A DNA stretch of 64,000 nucleotides from Vibrio pomeroyi. GTDB lineage: Bacteria; Pseudomonadota; Gammaproteobacteria; Enterobacterales; Vibrionaceae. The stretch covers positions 1,364,001 to 1,428,000 of the forward strand of contig NZ_AP025506.1 of NCBI RefSeq assembly GCF_024347595.1, given 5' to 3'. Shown in pieces: positions 44,064-53,430 of the stretch. Position numbers and translations under genes: made by a program. The notes under the pieces were generated by a model. The model had not been told where the DNA came from. It saw nothing but the letters and a program-made list of their open reading frames with translations, and ran no database searches. The stretch's first letter is position 1, and the number at the start of each line of letters is the position of its first letter.

Positions 44064-44782
44064 GTTGGTTTCATTCTCCATTGAGGGACAAATTCAACAC
44101 AATGTTTGCAACCGATTGTTTATAGTTCGCTAAATTCTGAACAAAAAACAGTCGAAACATTGGGTTGTATAAACTTTTTAAATCAATGGAACATATTACC
44201 TGTCATACAGAGAGCTTCAACCTTTATTCTTGCTTGTGGAAAGAAATATTTCGAATCAAAGCAAGAAAAATCATTGAGGGTTGGTTTTTTGTTCAATCTC
44301 ACGAGGCGCTATTTTGGAAAACAGGGACTAGATATCAATATCCAGAGTACTAAAGCAAGAGAATAAGCAATGAATCAAGAGCTTATCAACGGGGAATCAA
44401 TGCTGACTAATCAACATTGAGCCACACTGGTGAATTGATGCACAATCGCAATCTTTGTTTTCGATAATGACTGTGTGATTGGGCTCAGACTCACTCTATA
44501 TTGGCGCGGCTTTAGCCCATTTTGTTTAAGCTCACTCTCTTTGAACTGAACCAATTGAGCGGCGAAGTCGATTTCCCATCACTGAGCTGGCTATCAGCTT
44601 ATTTAGAAACTCAATGAACAACCTACTAGAGGAGTTTAATATTCACGTGTTAATTACGCCGCCTTAACCCCTGCATTCTCTCTACACCCGCACTTTTCGA
44701 GCGCTCGCTCATTCATGAAAAACAGTCGATCAAATTATGTCTGAACAAGGCAGGACTGGCTGTACAAGTAAAAGAGAATTAC
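44064..44782. other. Long intergenic region between asnS and the SulP gene
   Basis: About 720 bases with no gene that I trust. A plus frame at 44106-44366 lacks a ribosome binding site and has an unnatural composition. The region holds the asnS and SulP promoters, and the rest may be gene debris. Confidence 0.5.
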
Positions 44783-46273
44783 ATGCTTAATTATTTAAAA
44801 AAACACTGGTTATCTAACGTTAAAGGAGATTCATTATCTGGGATTGTGGTTGCACTCGCATTGATCCCTGAAGCCATCGCATTTTCCATTATTGCAGGCG
44901 TCGACCCTAAGGTTGGCTTGTATGCTTCATTCTGTATTTGTGTGGTTACCGCCTTAGTTGGTAGTCGCCCGGGAATGATATCCGGAGCAACAGGCGCAAT
45001 GGCGCTGCTTATGGTTACCTTGGTGAAGGACTACGGACTCGAATATCTGCTCGCCGCTTCATTCTTAGCTGGTCTTATTCAAATCGCAGCGGGCTATTTA
45101 AAGCTGGGCAACTTAATGAACTTTGTTTCAAAATCGGTGATCACTGGTTTTGTTAACGCACTCGCTATTCTTATCTTTTTGGCTCAGCTCCCCGAGTTAA
45201 TTAACGTACCTTCGAGTGTTTACCTATTAGTTGTTCTCGGCTTAGCCATTATTTATCTGCTTCCTTATCTTCCTAAATATGGCCGTGCGATACCTTCACC
45301 TCTGGTCGCGATTGTTGTGCTTACTATCATCAGCTTGATGCTTGGTTTAGATGTTAGAACGATTGGTGACATGGGGAAACTCCCAGATTCAATGCCTGTG
45401 TTTTTAATCCCGAACATCCCATTCACGCTTGAGACATTCGAAATCATACTGCCTTACTCCATTGCTCTTTCTGTTGTTGGTATTCTGGAGTCTTTGATGA
45501 CAGCAACGATTGTCGATGACCTGACTGATACGGAAAGCAACAAGAACAACGAATGTAAAGGGCAGGGCGTAGCCAATATTGTGGCTTCACTGTTTGGTGG
45601 TATGGCTGGCTGTGCCATGATCGGCCAATCGATCATCAACATCAAATCTGGTGGGTTAACCCGACTATCAAGCATGATCGCTGGTGTTGTTTTGCTGCTG
45701 ATGGTGGTGTTTGCGTCTGACTGGTTGAGATTGATACCAATGGCGGCGTTAGTGTCTGTGATGATTATGGTTTCAATCGGCACGTTCTCTTGGCGTTCTA
45801 TTGTTGAACTTAAGGATCACACGCTTCCTACCAATGTGACGATGTTAGCGACGGTGGTTGTGGTGGTGTTTACACATAACCTAGCGATAGGTGTTGCGGT
45901 GGGCGTGGTTCTGTCTGCGTTATTTTATGCGCATGCCAGCAAATCGATGGTCTTTATTTCTGATGAAGTGGTCACTAATAAGCTGCACACTATTCACCGA
46001 GTGAAAGGTCATGTGTTCTTTGCCTCTTCTGATGCGTTTGTCGACTTATTTGATTACGACAATGCAACGTCGCTGGTGACGATCGATATTACCGATGCGT
46101 CTTTCCTCGATAACACGTCGGTTGAAGCGCTCGACAAGGTGGTGTTCAAGTTCCGTAAGAAGGGGGCTTATGTAGAAGTCTCTGGAATGGATACTGTGAG
46201 TGCGAACCTCATCTTCAAACATGCGATGTATCATAAGCATAAAGACTTAACGGCGGTTTCAATTACGCACTAG
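44783..46273 (+). CDS. SulP-family (SLC26) anion transporter
   Basis: A 496-residue inner-membrane transporter. About 12-14 membrane segments start with SGIVVALALIPEAIAFSIIA, the SulP signature, followed by PGMISGATGAMALLMVTLV. The C-terminal STAS domain (about residues 400-490) has LVTIDITDASFLDNTSVEALD. SulP proteins carry sulfate, bicarbonate or dicarboxylates; the substrate cannot be fixed from sequence. SLFGGMAGCAMIGQSIINIK is the conserved helix 8 region. The gene is a single unit and converges on a chemoreceptor gene across a shared terminator. Confidence 0.9.
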   Translation: MLNYLKKHWLSNVKGDSLSGIVVALALIPEAIAFSIIAGVDPKVGLYASFCICVVTALVGSRPGMISGATGAMALLMVTLVKDYGLEYLLAASFLAGLIQIAAGYLKLGNLMNFVSKSVITGFVNALAILIFLAQLPELINVPSSVYLLVVLGLAIIYLLPYLPKYGRAIPSPLVAIVVLTIISLMLGLDVRTIGDMGKLPDSMPVFLIPNIPFTLETFEIILPYSIALSVVGILESLMTATIVDDLTDTESNKNNECKGQGVANIVASLFGGMAGCAMIGQSIINIKSGGLTRLSSMIAGVVLLLMVVFASDWLRLIPMAALVSVMIMVSIGTFSWRSIVELKDHTLPTNVTMLATVVVVVFTHNLAIGVAVGVVLSALFYAHASKSMVFISDEVVTNKLHTIHRVKGHVFFASSDAFVDLFDYDNATSLVTIDITDASFLDNTSVEALDKVVFKFRKKGAYVEVSGMDTVSANLIFKHAMYHKHKDLTAVSITH

Positions 46274-46328
46274 TCACTGTTTGGTTTGAGTCCGATCTCG
46301 AACTCTCAGCAAAGACAGCTAAAGAACA

Positions 46329-46359
46329 CAAAGCGCTCATGAAGGAGCGCTTTTTTGTT
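46329..46359. terminator. Bidirectional terminator between the SulP and chemoreceptor genes
   Basis: AAAGCGCTC and GAGCGCTTT pair around ATGAAG and are followed by T residues; convergent genes lie on both sides. Confidence 0.82.
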
Positions 46360-46386
46360 GGTTGGCAGTAACGTAACTCTATCGAC

Positions 46387-48039
46387 TTAAGATTTGATGT
46401 TGGTCTTTGAGCTCTGTTTTGAATTCGGCTTTGACTGAGACAAGGTGAATTGATTAATCAGCGATTCAAGATGATCAGACAGCTCTTCTAGGTCATTGCT
46501 GATGTCACGGGTTTCAGCCGCAGATTGCGATGTGTTATTAGCGTGAGAAGTGATGGTTTCGACTTTCTGCTGAACATCTTTAGTAGCCTGTGTGGTGGAT
46601 TGGGTCTGCTGTTGAATGTTCTGCGCATGTGCCAACACTTGCTTCATCTCTTCTACCACACCATTCATTTCAACAGACAGAGCATCGATATCGCTTGAGC
46701 TTTGATGTGCTTGTTCGCAAACATGGTCAGCAGAGGTCAACGACTCTTCACTGCCTTGCTGGAACTGATGGATAATTGATTCAATACTGCCTGTTGCTTC
46801 TGCTGTGCGTGATGCGAGATGACGGACTTCATCAGCAACGACGGCAAAACCACGACCTTGCTCACCAGCACGCGCGGCTTCAATGGCTGCATTGAGTGCC
46901 AGCAGGTTGGTTTGATCGGCAATGCCACGAATCACGCTCAATATTGAAGAGACTTCTCCGGTTTGCTCATTGAGTGTTTGTATCTTGTGCTTCACTTCTT
47001 CAATGCTGGTCACTAGGTTCTTTATTTCACTGCTTGCATCGTGCGCTTGGTTAGCACTTTTGCACGCCACATCGGCGGTGTGGTTGATGAGCTCTGATGC
47101 GGTTAACGTCGCTTGTTCTACATTAACCTGTTGAGATTGTATCCCTTCAACATTGTTTTGTACTTCCGCGGTTTCATGTTGCTGATCGCTCGCTGCTTGT
47201 TCCGTAATTTGTGCAACGCTGGTCAGTTGGTTGGCAGACGCATTCAGTTTGTGCGAAGTATCTTGTACCTTCTCTAAACTGTCAGAAACCGTGCCCATAA
47301 AAGAGTTGATGGAGTTGGCGAGCGTACCAATCTCATCTTTGCTTTGCGCTGGTAAACGGGTCGATAGGTTCTTGTCGCTGCTAACTTGCGTCATAAAACG
47401 AGAAGTCTGTTGAAGAGGGCGAACAATGATCTTACGAATCAGCCCCATCGTCAGTACAAAACCCGCAAAGGAGATCACCGCCATAATGCCAATCGCAGCC
47501 ATGGTTTGAGTGTTAATCAACGAATTAACGTGGCTAAGGTTGTACTCCAAGCGAATAGCACCTAACACTTCACCTTCTGGTGCCATGTGGCATGCTACGC
47601 AGTTGGTGCCACGATAATTTTCGCTCGACCTCATAGGCAAGGCAATCACTAAGCCTTTGCCCCAATCAGCAGAGAATGGCTCGATCACGGTTTCACCAGC
47701 TAGCGCGCGCTTATCAATATCATCAACGGGTGTTTGGTTGTCATTACCTGGGCCGTAGAGTTTGCTCACAGCATCGGCGCGTAATACACGAACGTCTTCA
47801 ATACCTTCTTGTGCCAATGCTTTCTGACGCAGGGTTTCTTTCTGTGCCATGGTGCCAGTCAGCATCATCATATTGAGACTATCGAAATAGTTACTCGCTT
47901 TATCGTGTAGCTGTTCACTCAGCACTGAATTAACAAGTTGTTTTTGCTGTGAATATTGAAAATAGGTCGATATCGCGAGCAAAAAAGTGAACACGATGGC
48001 GAGGGCCACTAGGATTTTAAAGGTGATTGTTGAGCGCAT
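46387..48039 (-). CDS. Methyl-accepting chemotaxis protein with periplasmic CXXCH heme motif
   Basis: A 550-residue chemoreceptor. A first membrane segment ([19 protein letters not shown]) and a second near residues 175-195 enclose a periplasmic domain of about 140 residues. This contains TNCVACHM (residues about 146-152), the CXXCH signature for covalent c-type heme. HAMP (about 197-250) and a long cytoplasmic signalling domain follow, with the hairpin tip [20 protein letters not shown] and [17 protein letters not shown]. Similar heme-c chemoreceptors are known in Geobacter. A redox, oxygen or gas signal is therefore plausible. The start is uncertain: ATG 48075 gives 12 more residues, and neither start has a good ribosome binding site. 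A CsoR-like palindrome lies just upstream. Confidence 0.9.
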   Translation of the reverse strand: MRSTITFKILVALAIVFTFLLAISTYFQYSQQKQLVNSVLSEQLHDKASNYFDSLNMMMLTGTMAQKETLRQKALAQEGIEDVRVLRADAVSKLYGPGNDNQTPVDDIDKRALAGETVIEPFSADWGKGLVIALPMRSSENYRGTNCVACHMAPEGEVLGAIRLEYNLSHVNSLINTQTMAAIGIMAVISFAGFVLTMGLIRKIIVRPLQQTSRFMTQVSSDKNLSTRLPAQSKDEIGTLANSINSFMGTVSDSLEKVQDTSHKLNASANQLTSVAQITEQAASDQQHETAEVQNNVEGIQSQQVNVEQATLTASELINHTADVACKSANQAHDASSEIKNLVTSIEEVKHKIQTLNEQTGEVSSILSVIRGIADQTNLLALNAAIEAARAGEQGRGFAVVADEVRHLASRTAEATGSIESIIHQFQQGSEESLTSADHVCEQAHQSSSDIDALSVEMNGVVEEMKQVLAHAQNIQQQTQSTTQATKDVQQKVETITSHANNTSQSAAETRDISNDLEELSDHLESLINQFTLSQSKPNSKQSSKTNIKS

Positions 48040-48095
48040 AAGGTGTTTGTTTTTATTAATTATAATGACGCGCATACTTTACGTGTAATAGACCC

Positions 48096-48111
48096 TACCC
48101 CCTATGGGGTA
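48096..48111. promoter_or_regulatory. CsoR/CstR-like palindromic operator
   Basis: TACCCCCTATGGGGTA is a palindrome with six-base arms around CTAT, located 20-60 bases upstream of the chemoreceptor start candidates. It resembles operators of CsoR/RcnR/CstR-family metal and persulfide sensors (TACCCC-N4-GGGGTA). No such regulator is encoded in this window. Confidence 0.45.
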
Positions 48112-48564
48112 TAGTGAATTGTGTGACCACACTCCGGTTGTGGTTATGTTTCTGTGATGTAGCGAGTTTGTGTTGTAATTGATTCTGTATTTGAGGTTCA
48201 AATAAGCTCGCGTCTACTTTTGGTCTATTGCTAGGGTATTGACAGCTAATCGTTTCGGTAAGAATGCCACTTTTACGGCTGTTATATGATTTTGAACGTT
48301 CTTTGTACAGGCATTGTGGTTAATGGTGTTGGTGAATTTATCGTTCTGATTTTTATCAGTAATGATTATTGTTTTATGTGGTTTGGTGGTTGATTTGTAT
48401 CCAAACTGCTGTTTTGTTCAATTTAATAGCAAAAAGTGTGGCTATAGCGTTGTGTTTCGAGTCTCATTCGATAAGATGAAACGACCTCTAATGCTAGAGG
48501 TAGGGCAGCAACGGATACGCTGCTTCAAATACTATGGAATGTGACTCAATTATTGGACACATAC
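48112..48564. other. Long 5' region of the permease transcript
   Basis: No gene seen. TTGACA at 48239 is a candidate -35 box. Two stem-loops precede the leader ORF: ACCTCTA/TAGAGGT (48484-48501) and GCAGC/GCTGC (48505-48523). A further short dyad ACCACA/TGTGGT lies near 48125-48145. Confidence 0.4.
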
Positions 48565-48762
48565 ATGAAATTCAAGATTACATCGCCGATTATTGAACCT
48601 ACGGAAGGTTCACCACATCAGTTAACGCTTACTCACGCTTCTCGTTTTACCTCTCTTAAGACAAGCTCCCCTTTGAACGCCCTGTTCGACAACGTCTCTG
48701 CACGCTTCTTTACCGCTTATCGCTCCTATTGTTATTCGTTTTATAACTTTATTTCTATCTGA
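48565..48762 (+). CDS. Candidate Tyr/Phe-rich regulatory leader peptide
   Basis: A 65-residue frame starting at ATG 48565 after a weak TTGGAC site. All four tyrosines and four of its seven phenylalanines lie in its last 18 codons (FFTAYRSYCYSFYNFISI). It ends 69 bases before a tyrosine-type permease gene on the same strand. Dense codons for the transported amino acid just before the stop are the hallmark of an attenuator or stalling leader peptide, as in pheL or tnaC. I see no clear terminator hairpin between the two, so the mechanism would be translational or Rho-dependent. It could also be a chance frame. Confidence 0.5.
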   Translation: MKFKITSPIIEPTEGSPHQLTLTHASRFTSLKTSSPLNALFDNVSARFFTAYRSYCYSFYNFISI

Positions 48763-48831
48763 ACTCCTTTGTCATCCGCTTGATGTACGAAGACTCACAC
48801 CTATAAAAACTAAACAAATAAGTTAAAAATA

Positions 48832-49986
48832 ATGAATATTAAAATGATGGGTAGCTCCCTAATTATCGCTGGTACCGCTCTCGGTGCTGGTATGCTCGCG
48901 ATCCCAATGGTTTTAGCTCAATTCGGATTGCTTTACGGCACGTTGCTTATGGTTCTGATCTGTTTCGGTACCACTTATGCAGCTCTATTACTTCTAGAAG
49001 CGACCATCAAAGCCGGTGGCGGTCTAGGGTTGAACTCTATTGCTCGAAAAACCTTGGGCAAACAAGGCCAGTTGCTTACCAACGGTTTGCTTTACGCGTT
49101 ATTGATTTGCCTATTAATGGCTTACATTTTGGGCGCGGGTGACTTGCTGAGTAAGTTACTGTCTAACTTCGGTGTAGACATTACCGCAACGTCTAGCCAA
49201 ATCACGTTCACCTTGCTTGCCGGTGCCGTTGTTGCAAGTGGTACAGGTGTGATTGATAAACTGAACCGTGCATTGTTCTTCGTGATGCTAGCAAGCTTGT
49301 TTGCAACCATGGCGTTTTTGGCACCAAGCATGACGCAAGAGAACTTGATGCAGGTAACCAGCCACAATCACGTTGATCTGATCAAAACCAGCGCAATTCT
49401 GTTCACCAGCTTTGGCTTTATGGTTGTGATTCCAACCTTGGTGTCTTACAACCACGAAGCGACAGATAAACAGTTACGTAACATGGTGATTGTTGGTTCT
49501 CTGATTCCGTTGGTGTGTTACTTATGCTGGCTGTTTGCGGTAGTCGGTAACCTGAGTGAAGAGCAATTCCGTAGCTTTAAGAATGTTTCTGATTTGATGG
49601 CGGCGTTTGAGGCTCAATCTCCTTGGGTGGGTAACGTGCTTTCTACCTTCACAGGTTTGGCGTTGTTGACTTCTTTCTTTGGTGTGGCGATGGCTCTGTT
49701 CAACCAGAATAAAGATATGTTCAACCAAAACACAGCAGTGACTTACTGCATTAGCTTCATCTTGCCGCTAGCGGGTTCACTGCTTGCGGCAGACAAGTTC
49801 CTACAAGTGTTGAACTACGCAGGTATCATCTTAGTGTTCTTAGCTGTATTTGTTCCTCTGGTGATGGTTCATAAGCAACGCTTTATGAAAGTAGCTGAAG
49901 ACAGATATAGCGCAGAAGGTGGCAAGCCGATGATGCTTTTCTCATTGTTGTTTGGTTGCTTCTTGCTTATCTCGCAAGTGATTTAA
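48832..49986 (+). CDS. Tyrosine/tryptophan-type amino-acid permease (HAAAP family)
   Basis: A 384-residue permease of the hydroxy/aromatic amino-acid family, with 11 predicted membrane segments. The signature start MNIKMMGSSLIIAGTALGAG followed by MLAIP is that of TyrP and Mtr. The length is slightly below TyrP (403). It imports an aromatic amino acid by proton symport; tyrosine is favoured by sequence character and by the Tyr/Phe-rich leader ORF upstream, but tryptophan is not excluded. The start has no strong ribosome binding site, in keeping with translational control. A MITE-like element follows the gene. Confidence 0.85.
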   Translation: MNIKMMGSSLIIAGTALGAGMLAIPMVLAQFGLLYGTLLMVLICFGTTYAALLLLEATIKAGGGLGLNSIARKTLGKQGQLLTNGLLYALLICLLMAYILGAGDLLSKLLSNFGVDITATSSQITFTLLAGAVVASGTGVIDKLNRALFFVMLASLFATMAFLAPSMTQENLMQVTSHNHVDLIKTSAILFTSFGFMVVIPTLVSYNHEATDKQLRNMVIVGSLIPLVCYLCWLFAVVGNLSEEQFRSFKNVSDLMAAFEAQSPWVGNVLSTFTGLALLTSFFGVAMALFNQNKDMFNQNTAVTYCISFILPLAGSLLAADKFLQVLNYAGIILVFLAVFVPLVMVHKQRFMKVAEDRYSAEGGKPMMLFSLLFGCFLLISQVI

Positions 49987-50014
49987 CAAAACAATTTCTT
50001 CGGTTGAATAATTA

Positions 50015-50292
50015 GGGCGTGTTGACCTTTTGTGGTTAAATTTTGTTCGAGATAAAAGCGTTTTAATCGCGGCGAGGGGGAAGTAGCCTAGTCACTCTAA
50101 GCAAATCCCCCTCAACAAAGAGTAAAACGCTTTTTGCGGGGGCGCCCAGCTCGAACCCTTCGGGCAGCGTTTGCTGGTCATTTCTACTACGTTATCGGCT
50201 TCTCATGTAGGTTAGCTACACATCAAAGCCTCTGCCTTGTATAAATACCCAGCAACTCGCTGCAAAAATCAGCTCGAAAGATCAACACGCCC
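50015..50292. mobile_element. MITE-like element with inverted ends and TA duplication
   Basis: The left end GGGCGTGTTGACCTTT and the right end AAAGATCAACACGCCC are inverted repeats with one mismatch, each flanked by TA. The 278-base interior has no ORF and holds further palindromes: AAAAGCGTTTTA against TAAAACGCTTTT, and GAGGGGGA against TCCCCCTC. Size, ends and TA target suggest a non-autonomous element moved by a Tc1/mariner-IS630-type transposase. Confidence 0.7.
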
Positions 50293-50328
50293 TAGTCACC
50301 AAGCTTTAGCTCCAAAAGCTTCAGATAC

Positions 50329-50359
50329 AAAAAAAGGAACGCCGTGGCGTTCCTTTTTT
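50329..50359. terminator. Bidirectional terminator downstream of sdaA
   Basis: AAAGGAACGCC and GGCGTTCCTTT pair around GT, with an A-run on the left and a T-run on the right. Confidence 0.85.
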
Positions 50360-50385
50360 ATTATCGGTTTATTAATTCAGAATGA

Positions 50386-51747
50386 TTAACAAACAACCTT
50401 AACAGCCAAACCACCTTGAGAAGTCTCACGGTATTTAGCATTCATGTCTTTACCTGTTTCTAGCATCGTTTCGATAACTTTATCTAGAGAAACAGTAGGA
50501 GCAGAAGAACGACGAAGTGCCATACGAGCAGAGTTGATTGCTTTAACAGCAGCAATACCGTTACGCTCGATACATGGTACTTGTACTTGGCCTGCAACTG
50601 GGTCACATGTAAGACCTAGGTTGTGTTCCATGCCAATTTCCGCAGCCATGCAAACTTGCTCTGGGCTACCACCCATAAGCTCAGCAAGACCAGCAGCAGC
50701 CATAGAACATGCCACACCAACTTCACCTTGACAGCCAACTTCAGCACCAGAGATAGAAGCGTTACGCTTGTAAAGACCACCGATCGCGCCAGAGGCTGCG
50801 AAGTAACGAGTGTAGTCTTTCTCTGTCACTGTTTGGATGAACTTATCGTAGTAAGCCAGTACTGCAGGGATGATGCCACATGCGCCGTTTGTTGGAGCCG
50901 TTACTACACGACCGCCCGCAGCGTTTTCTTCGTTTACTGCGAAAGCAAACATGTTCACCCAGTCAACAACCGTCATTGGATCGTTCGTTGTTTTTTCTGA
51001 AGTGATTAGCTGTTGACGAAGTGCTGCAGCACGACGAGGTACACGCAGTGGACCAGGCAGGATACCTTCAGTATTCATACCGCGATCCATACACTCACGC
51101 ATCGTTTTCCAGATGTTTGCGAAGTAAGTACGAGACTCTTCGTCTGAGTGGAAAGCCGCTTGGTTTTTCATAACCAGTGTACTGATAGAAAGACCGCTTT
51201 CTTTACACTGATTAACCAGCTCTTCAGCTGTTGTAAATTCGTAAGGTGCTTTGATTGGGTTTTCTTCTTCTTTGCCGAAGTTCTCTTCGTCAACGATGAA
51301 ACCGCCACCAATTGAGTAGTAAGTTTTTGAGTATGCTACTTCGTCGTCAACCCAAGCGTGAATGCTCATGCCATTCTCGTGTAGAGAAAGGTTGCTAGTA
51401 TGGAAGTTCATACCGCCATCGCGTGGGAACGATACTGTATGACAGTGCATGCCAACAGGAAGGCGTTCAGTTTCTTCTACGCGAGCAATGAAGCCAGCGA
51501 TAGAATCGATATCAACACGCTCAGGAGTATTGCCAGCAAGACCCATGATGATTGCGATATCTGTGTGGTGACCTTTCCCTGTCAGTGATAGTGATCCATA
51601 TACGTCCACGGTGATTTTAGTGATGTCGCGCAATTTTCCCATTGAACGTAGGTCATCAATAAATTCTTTACCCGCTTTCATTGGTCCAACTGTGTGTGAG
51701 CTCGATGGACCAACACCGATTTTATAGATATCAAATACACTAATCAT
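50386..51747 (-). CDS. sdaA: L-serine ammonia-lyase
   Basis: A 453-residue iron-sulfur L-serine dehydratase (serine to pyruvate and ammonia), close to E. coli SdaA (454). It starts [20 protein letters not shown], with the SSSHT motif of the beta domain. The catalytic domain contains the cluster cysteines in [20 protein letters not shown] and [14 protein letters not shown] 51747 has AGG eight bases upstream; the longer frame is rejected. It is the second gene of an operon with the serine transporter sdaC, 120 bases upstream, with a hairpin between the two. Confidence 0.95.
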   Translation of the reverse strand: MISVFDIYKIGVGPSSSHTVGPMKAGKEFIDDLRSMGKLRDITKITVDVYGSLSLTGKGHHTDIAIIMGLAGNTPERVDIDSIAGFIARVEETERLPVGMHCHTVSFPRDGGMNFHTSNLSLHENGMSIHAWVDDEVAYSKTYYSIGGGFIVDEENFGKEEENPIKAPYEFTTAEELVNQCKESGLSISTLVMKNQAAFHSDEESRTYFANIWKTMRECMDRGMNTEGILPGPLRVPRRAAALRQQLITSEKTTNDPMTVVDWVNMFAFAVNEENAAGGRVVTAPTNGACGIIPAVLAYYDKFIQTVTEKDYTRYFAASGAIGGLYKRNASISGAEVGCQGEVGVACSMAAAGLAELMGGSPEQVCMAAEIGMEHNLGLTCDPVAGQVQVPCIERNGIAAVKAINSARMALRRSSAPTVSLDKVIETMLETGKDMNAKYRETSQGGLAVKVVC

Positions 51748-51761
51748 AGCGATTACCTCAA

Positions 51762-51798
51762 AAAGAGAGCCTCCCAAGGGGAGTAGGGAGGCTCATTT
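51762..51798 (-). promoter_or_regulatory. Intercistronic hairpin between sdaC and sdaA
   Basis: GAGCCTCCC and GGGAGGCTC form a nine-base-pair stem around ten bases. On the minus strand it is followed by TCTTTTTGAGG, so it could terminate part of the transcripts or stabilise the sdaC message. It lies about 20 bases before the sdaA start. Confidence 0.65.
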
Positions 51799-51867
51799 AT
51801 TATCATTATATTTTGTGTCTAATCTCGCGATATAAGATGAAAGCCATCTTATAAAAAGTGCTTAAGA

Positions 51868-53121
51868 TTAAAGAGCGCCGTAGATTACAGAACTAATAGC
51901 CGCTAGACCACATAAAGCTGTAAAGATTTGTACAGGTGCTGAAGTTTTGTACTTAGCCATTGCTGGTACTTTTTGCATCGCGAATACAGGCATTAGGAAC
52001 AGGATAGCTGCAATCATTGGAGCACCCATTGTTTCAATCATACCTAGGATGCTTGGGTTAACTACCGCAACAATCCAAGTTGTAACAACGATGAACGCTA
52101 GAGATGCTTTTTCGATAGTGCTTACTGAAGAACCAGAGCGAGACTTGATTAGACCAACAAGACCTTCGTGAGCACCTAGGAAGTGACCGAAGTAGCTTGA
52201 AGTAATCGCTGCGAACGCTACTAGAGGACCCATGTAAGAGATAAGTGGAGACTCATGTACGTTTGCTAGGTAAGAAAGAACAGAGATGTTCTGTGCTTGT
52301 GCTGTTGCTAGTTGCTCTGGAGATAGAGAAAGAACTACAGAGAATACGAAGAACATTACAAAACCCATCAGCATCATTGCTGCGCCGCCAGTGATAGCGT
52401 CAGTTTTCTTAACTGCGTTTTCACCGTATACACGACGTTGCTCTTTAGAGAACTGTGAAATGATTGGGCTGTGGTTGAAAGAGAACACGATGATTGGAAT
52501 TGCAAGCCAGATAATAGAAGGCATTGTTGACCATTCTGGGCTAACTTCCATCATTGAAGTGTTCCAGTCAGGAACTAGGTAGAAAGACAGTGCTAGTAGG
52601 ATGAATACTAGTGGGTAAACCATCGCTGACGTTGCTTTAAGCATCAGCTCTTTACCGAATACAACACCCGCTGTCATAGCAAGGATAAGCGCACCAGAAA
52701 GAAGAGGACGTGGAATAGATTCCATACCCATTTGGTTTACTAGGAAAGAATCAACTGTGTTTGTGATACCAACACCGTAGATAAGAACGATTGGGTAGAT
52801 AGCGAAGAAGTAAGCGAAAGTAATAATGTTTGCGCCAGTCTTACCGAAGTGTTCTTCAACTGTGTCTGTAATATCTGCTTCAGGGTTTTTAGCTGACAGT
52901 ACGAAACGAGCTAGAGATTTGTGTGCGAACCAAGTCATTGGTGCCGCGATTAGAGCTAGGATAACTAATGGCCAAAAACCACCCGCACCTGCTTTGATTG
53001 GAAGAAATAGTACGCCAGCACCAACTGCTGTACCGAATAGTGATAAACACCAGGTAAAATCTTTATAGTTAAACTTGCTTGAATCTTTAACGGCATTTGC
53101 CGAAGAAGTTGTTGTGTTCAT
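51868..53121 (-). CDS. sdaC: Serine transporter SdaC (HAAAP family)
   Basis: A 417-residue serine:H+ symporter of the hydroxy/aromatic amino-acid permease family with 11 membrane segments. The N-terminus FNYKDFTWCLSLFGTAVGAG followed by VLFLPI is the family signature in its SdaC form. Pairing with sdaA makes a serine uptake and degradation unit, as in other gammaproteobacteria (sdaCB in E. coli). It has its own promoter in the 309-base gap after nudL. Confidence 0.92.
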   Translation of the reverse strand: MNTTTSSANAVKDSSKFNYKDFTWCLSLFGTAVGAGVLFLPIKAGAGGFWPLVILALIAAPMTWFAHKSLARFVLSAKNPEADITDTVEEHFGKTGANIITFAYFFAIYPIVLIYGVGITNTVDSFLVNQMGMESIPRPLLSGALILAMTAGVVFGKELMLKATSAMVYPLVFILLALSFYLVPDWNTSMMEVSPEWSTMPSIIWLAIPIIVFSFNHSPIISQFSKEQRRVYGENAVKKTDAITGGAAMMLMGFVMFFVFSVVLSLSPEQLATAQAQNISVLSYLANVHESPLISYMGPLVAFAAITSSYFGHFLGAHEGLVGLIKSRSGSSVSTIEKASLAFIVVTTWIVAVVNPSILGMIETMGAPMIAAILFLMPVFAMQKVPAMAKYKTSAPVQIFTALCGLAAISSVIYGAL

Positions 53122-53430
53122 GTTAAATTACTCATTTTTTGGGAACAGGAAATAAGTCGGGGCTAATTCTGCAGAATTTTCGTCTGCAAAAAATAGATCT
53201 AAATCATGTAATGAAACGGCGTGTCACATGATATGCGAAAAACGGATTTTTGATCACGAAAATAGCGTGCCACAGGTGATTTATGTTTATGCTTGGTATT
53301 AGTTTTTTTTATGCGAAAGGGCGGGTTGTATAGATCTATAACAGGTAAACGTTTGCGTAAAATTGCATTAATAATTCTGTTCCATACAAAGCTTGCGATT
53401 TGTTAACAGAGATTAAACAAAACGTAGTTG
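53122..53430. other. sdaC promoter region
   Basis: AT-rich gap with no gene. It should hold the sdaC promoter; TGTCACATGATATG near 53222 is only a poor CRP-like match. Confidence 0.5.

Noticed and set aside
44106..44366. An 86-codon plus-strand frame in the asnS-SulP gap
   Set aside because: No start signal, AT-rich drift and no domain-like features.
48100..48831. TyrR box in front of the tyrosine-type permease
   Set aside because: No GTAAA-N6-TTTAC pattern with the required G-N14-C spacing was found; the closest, near 48259-48277, has the wrong spacing.
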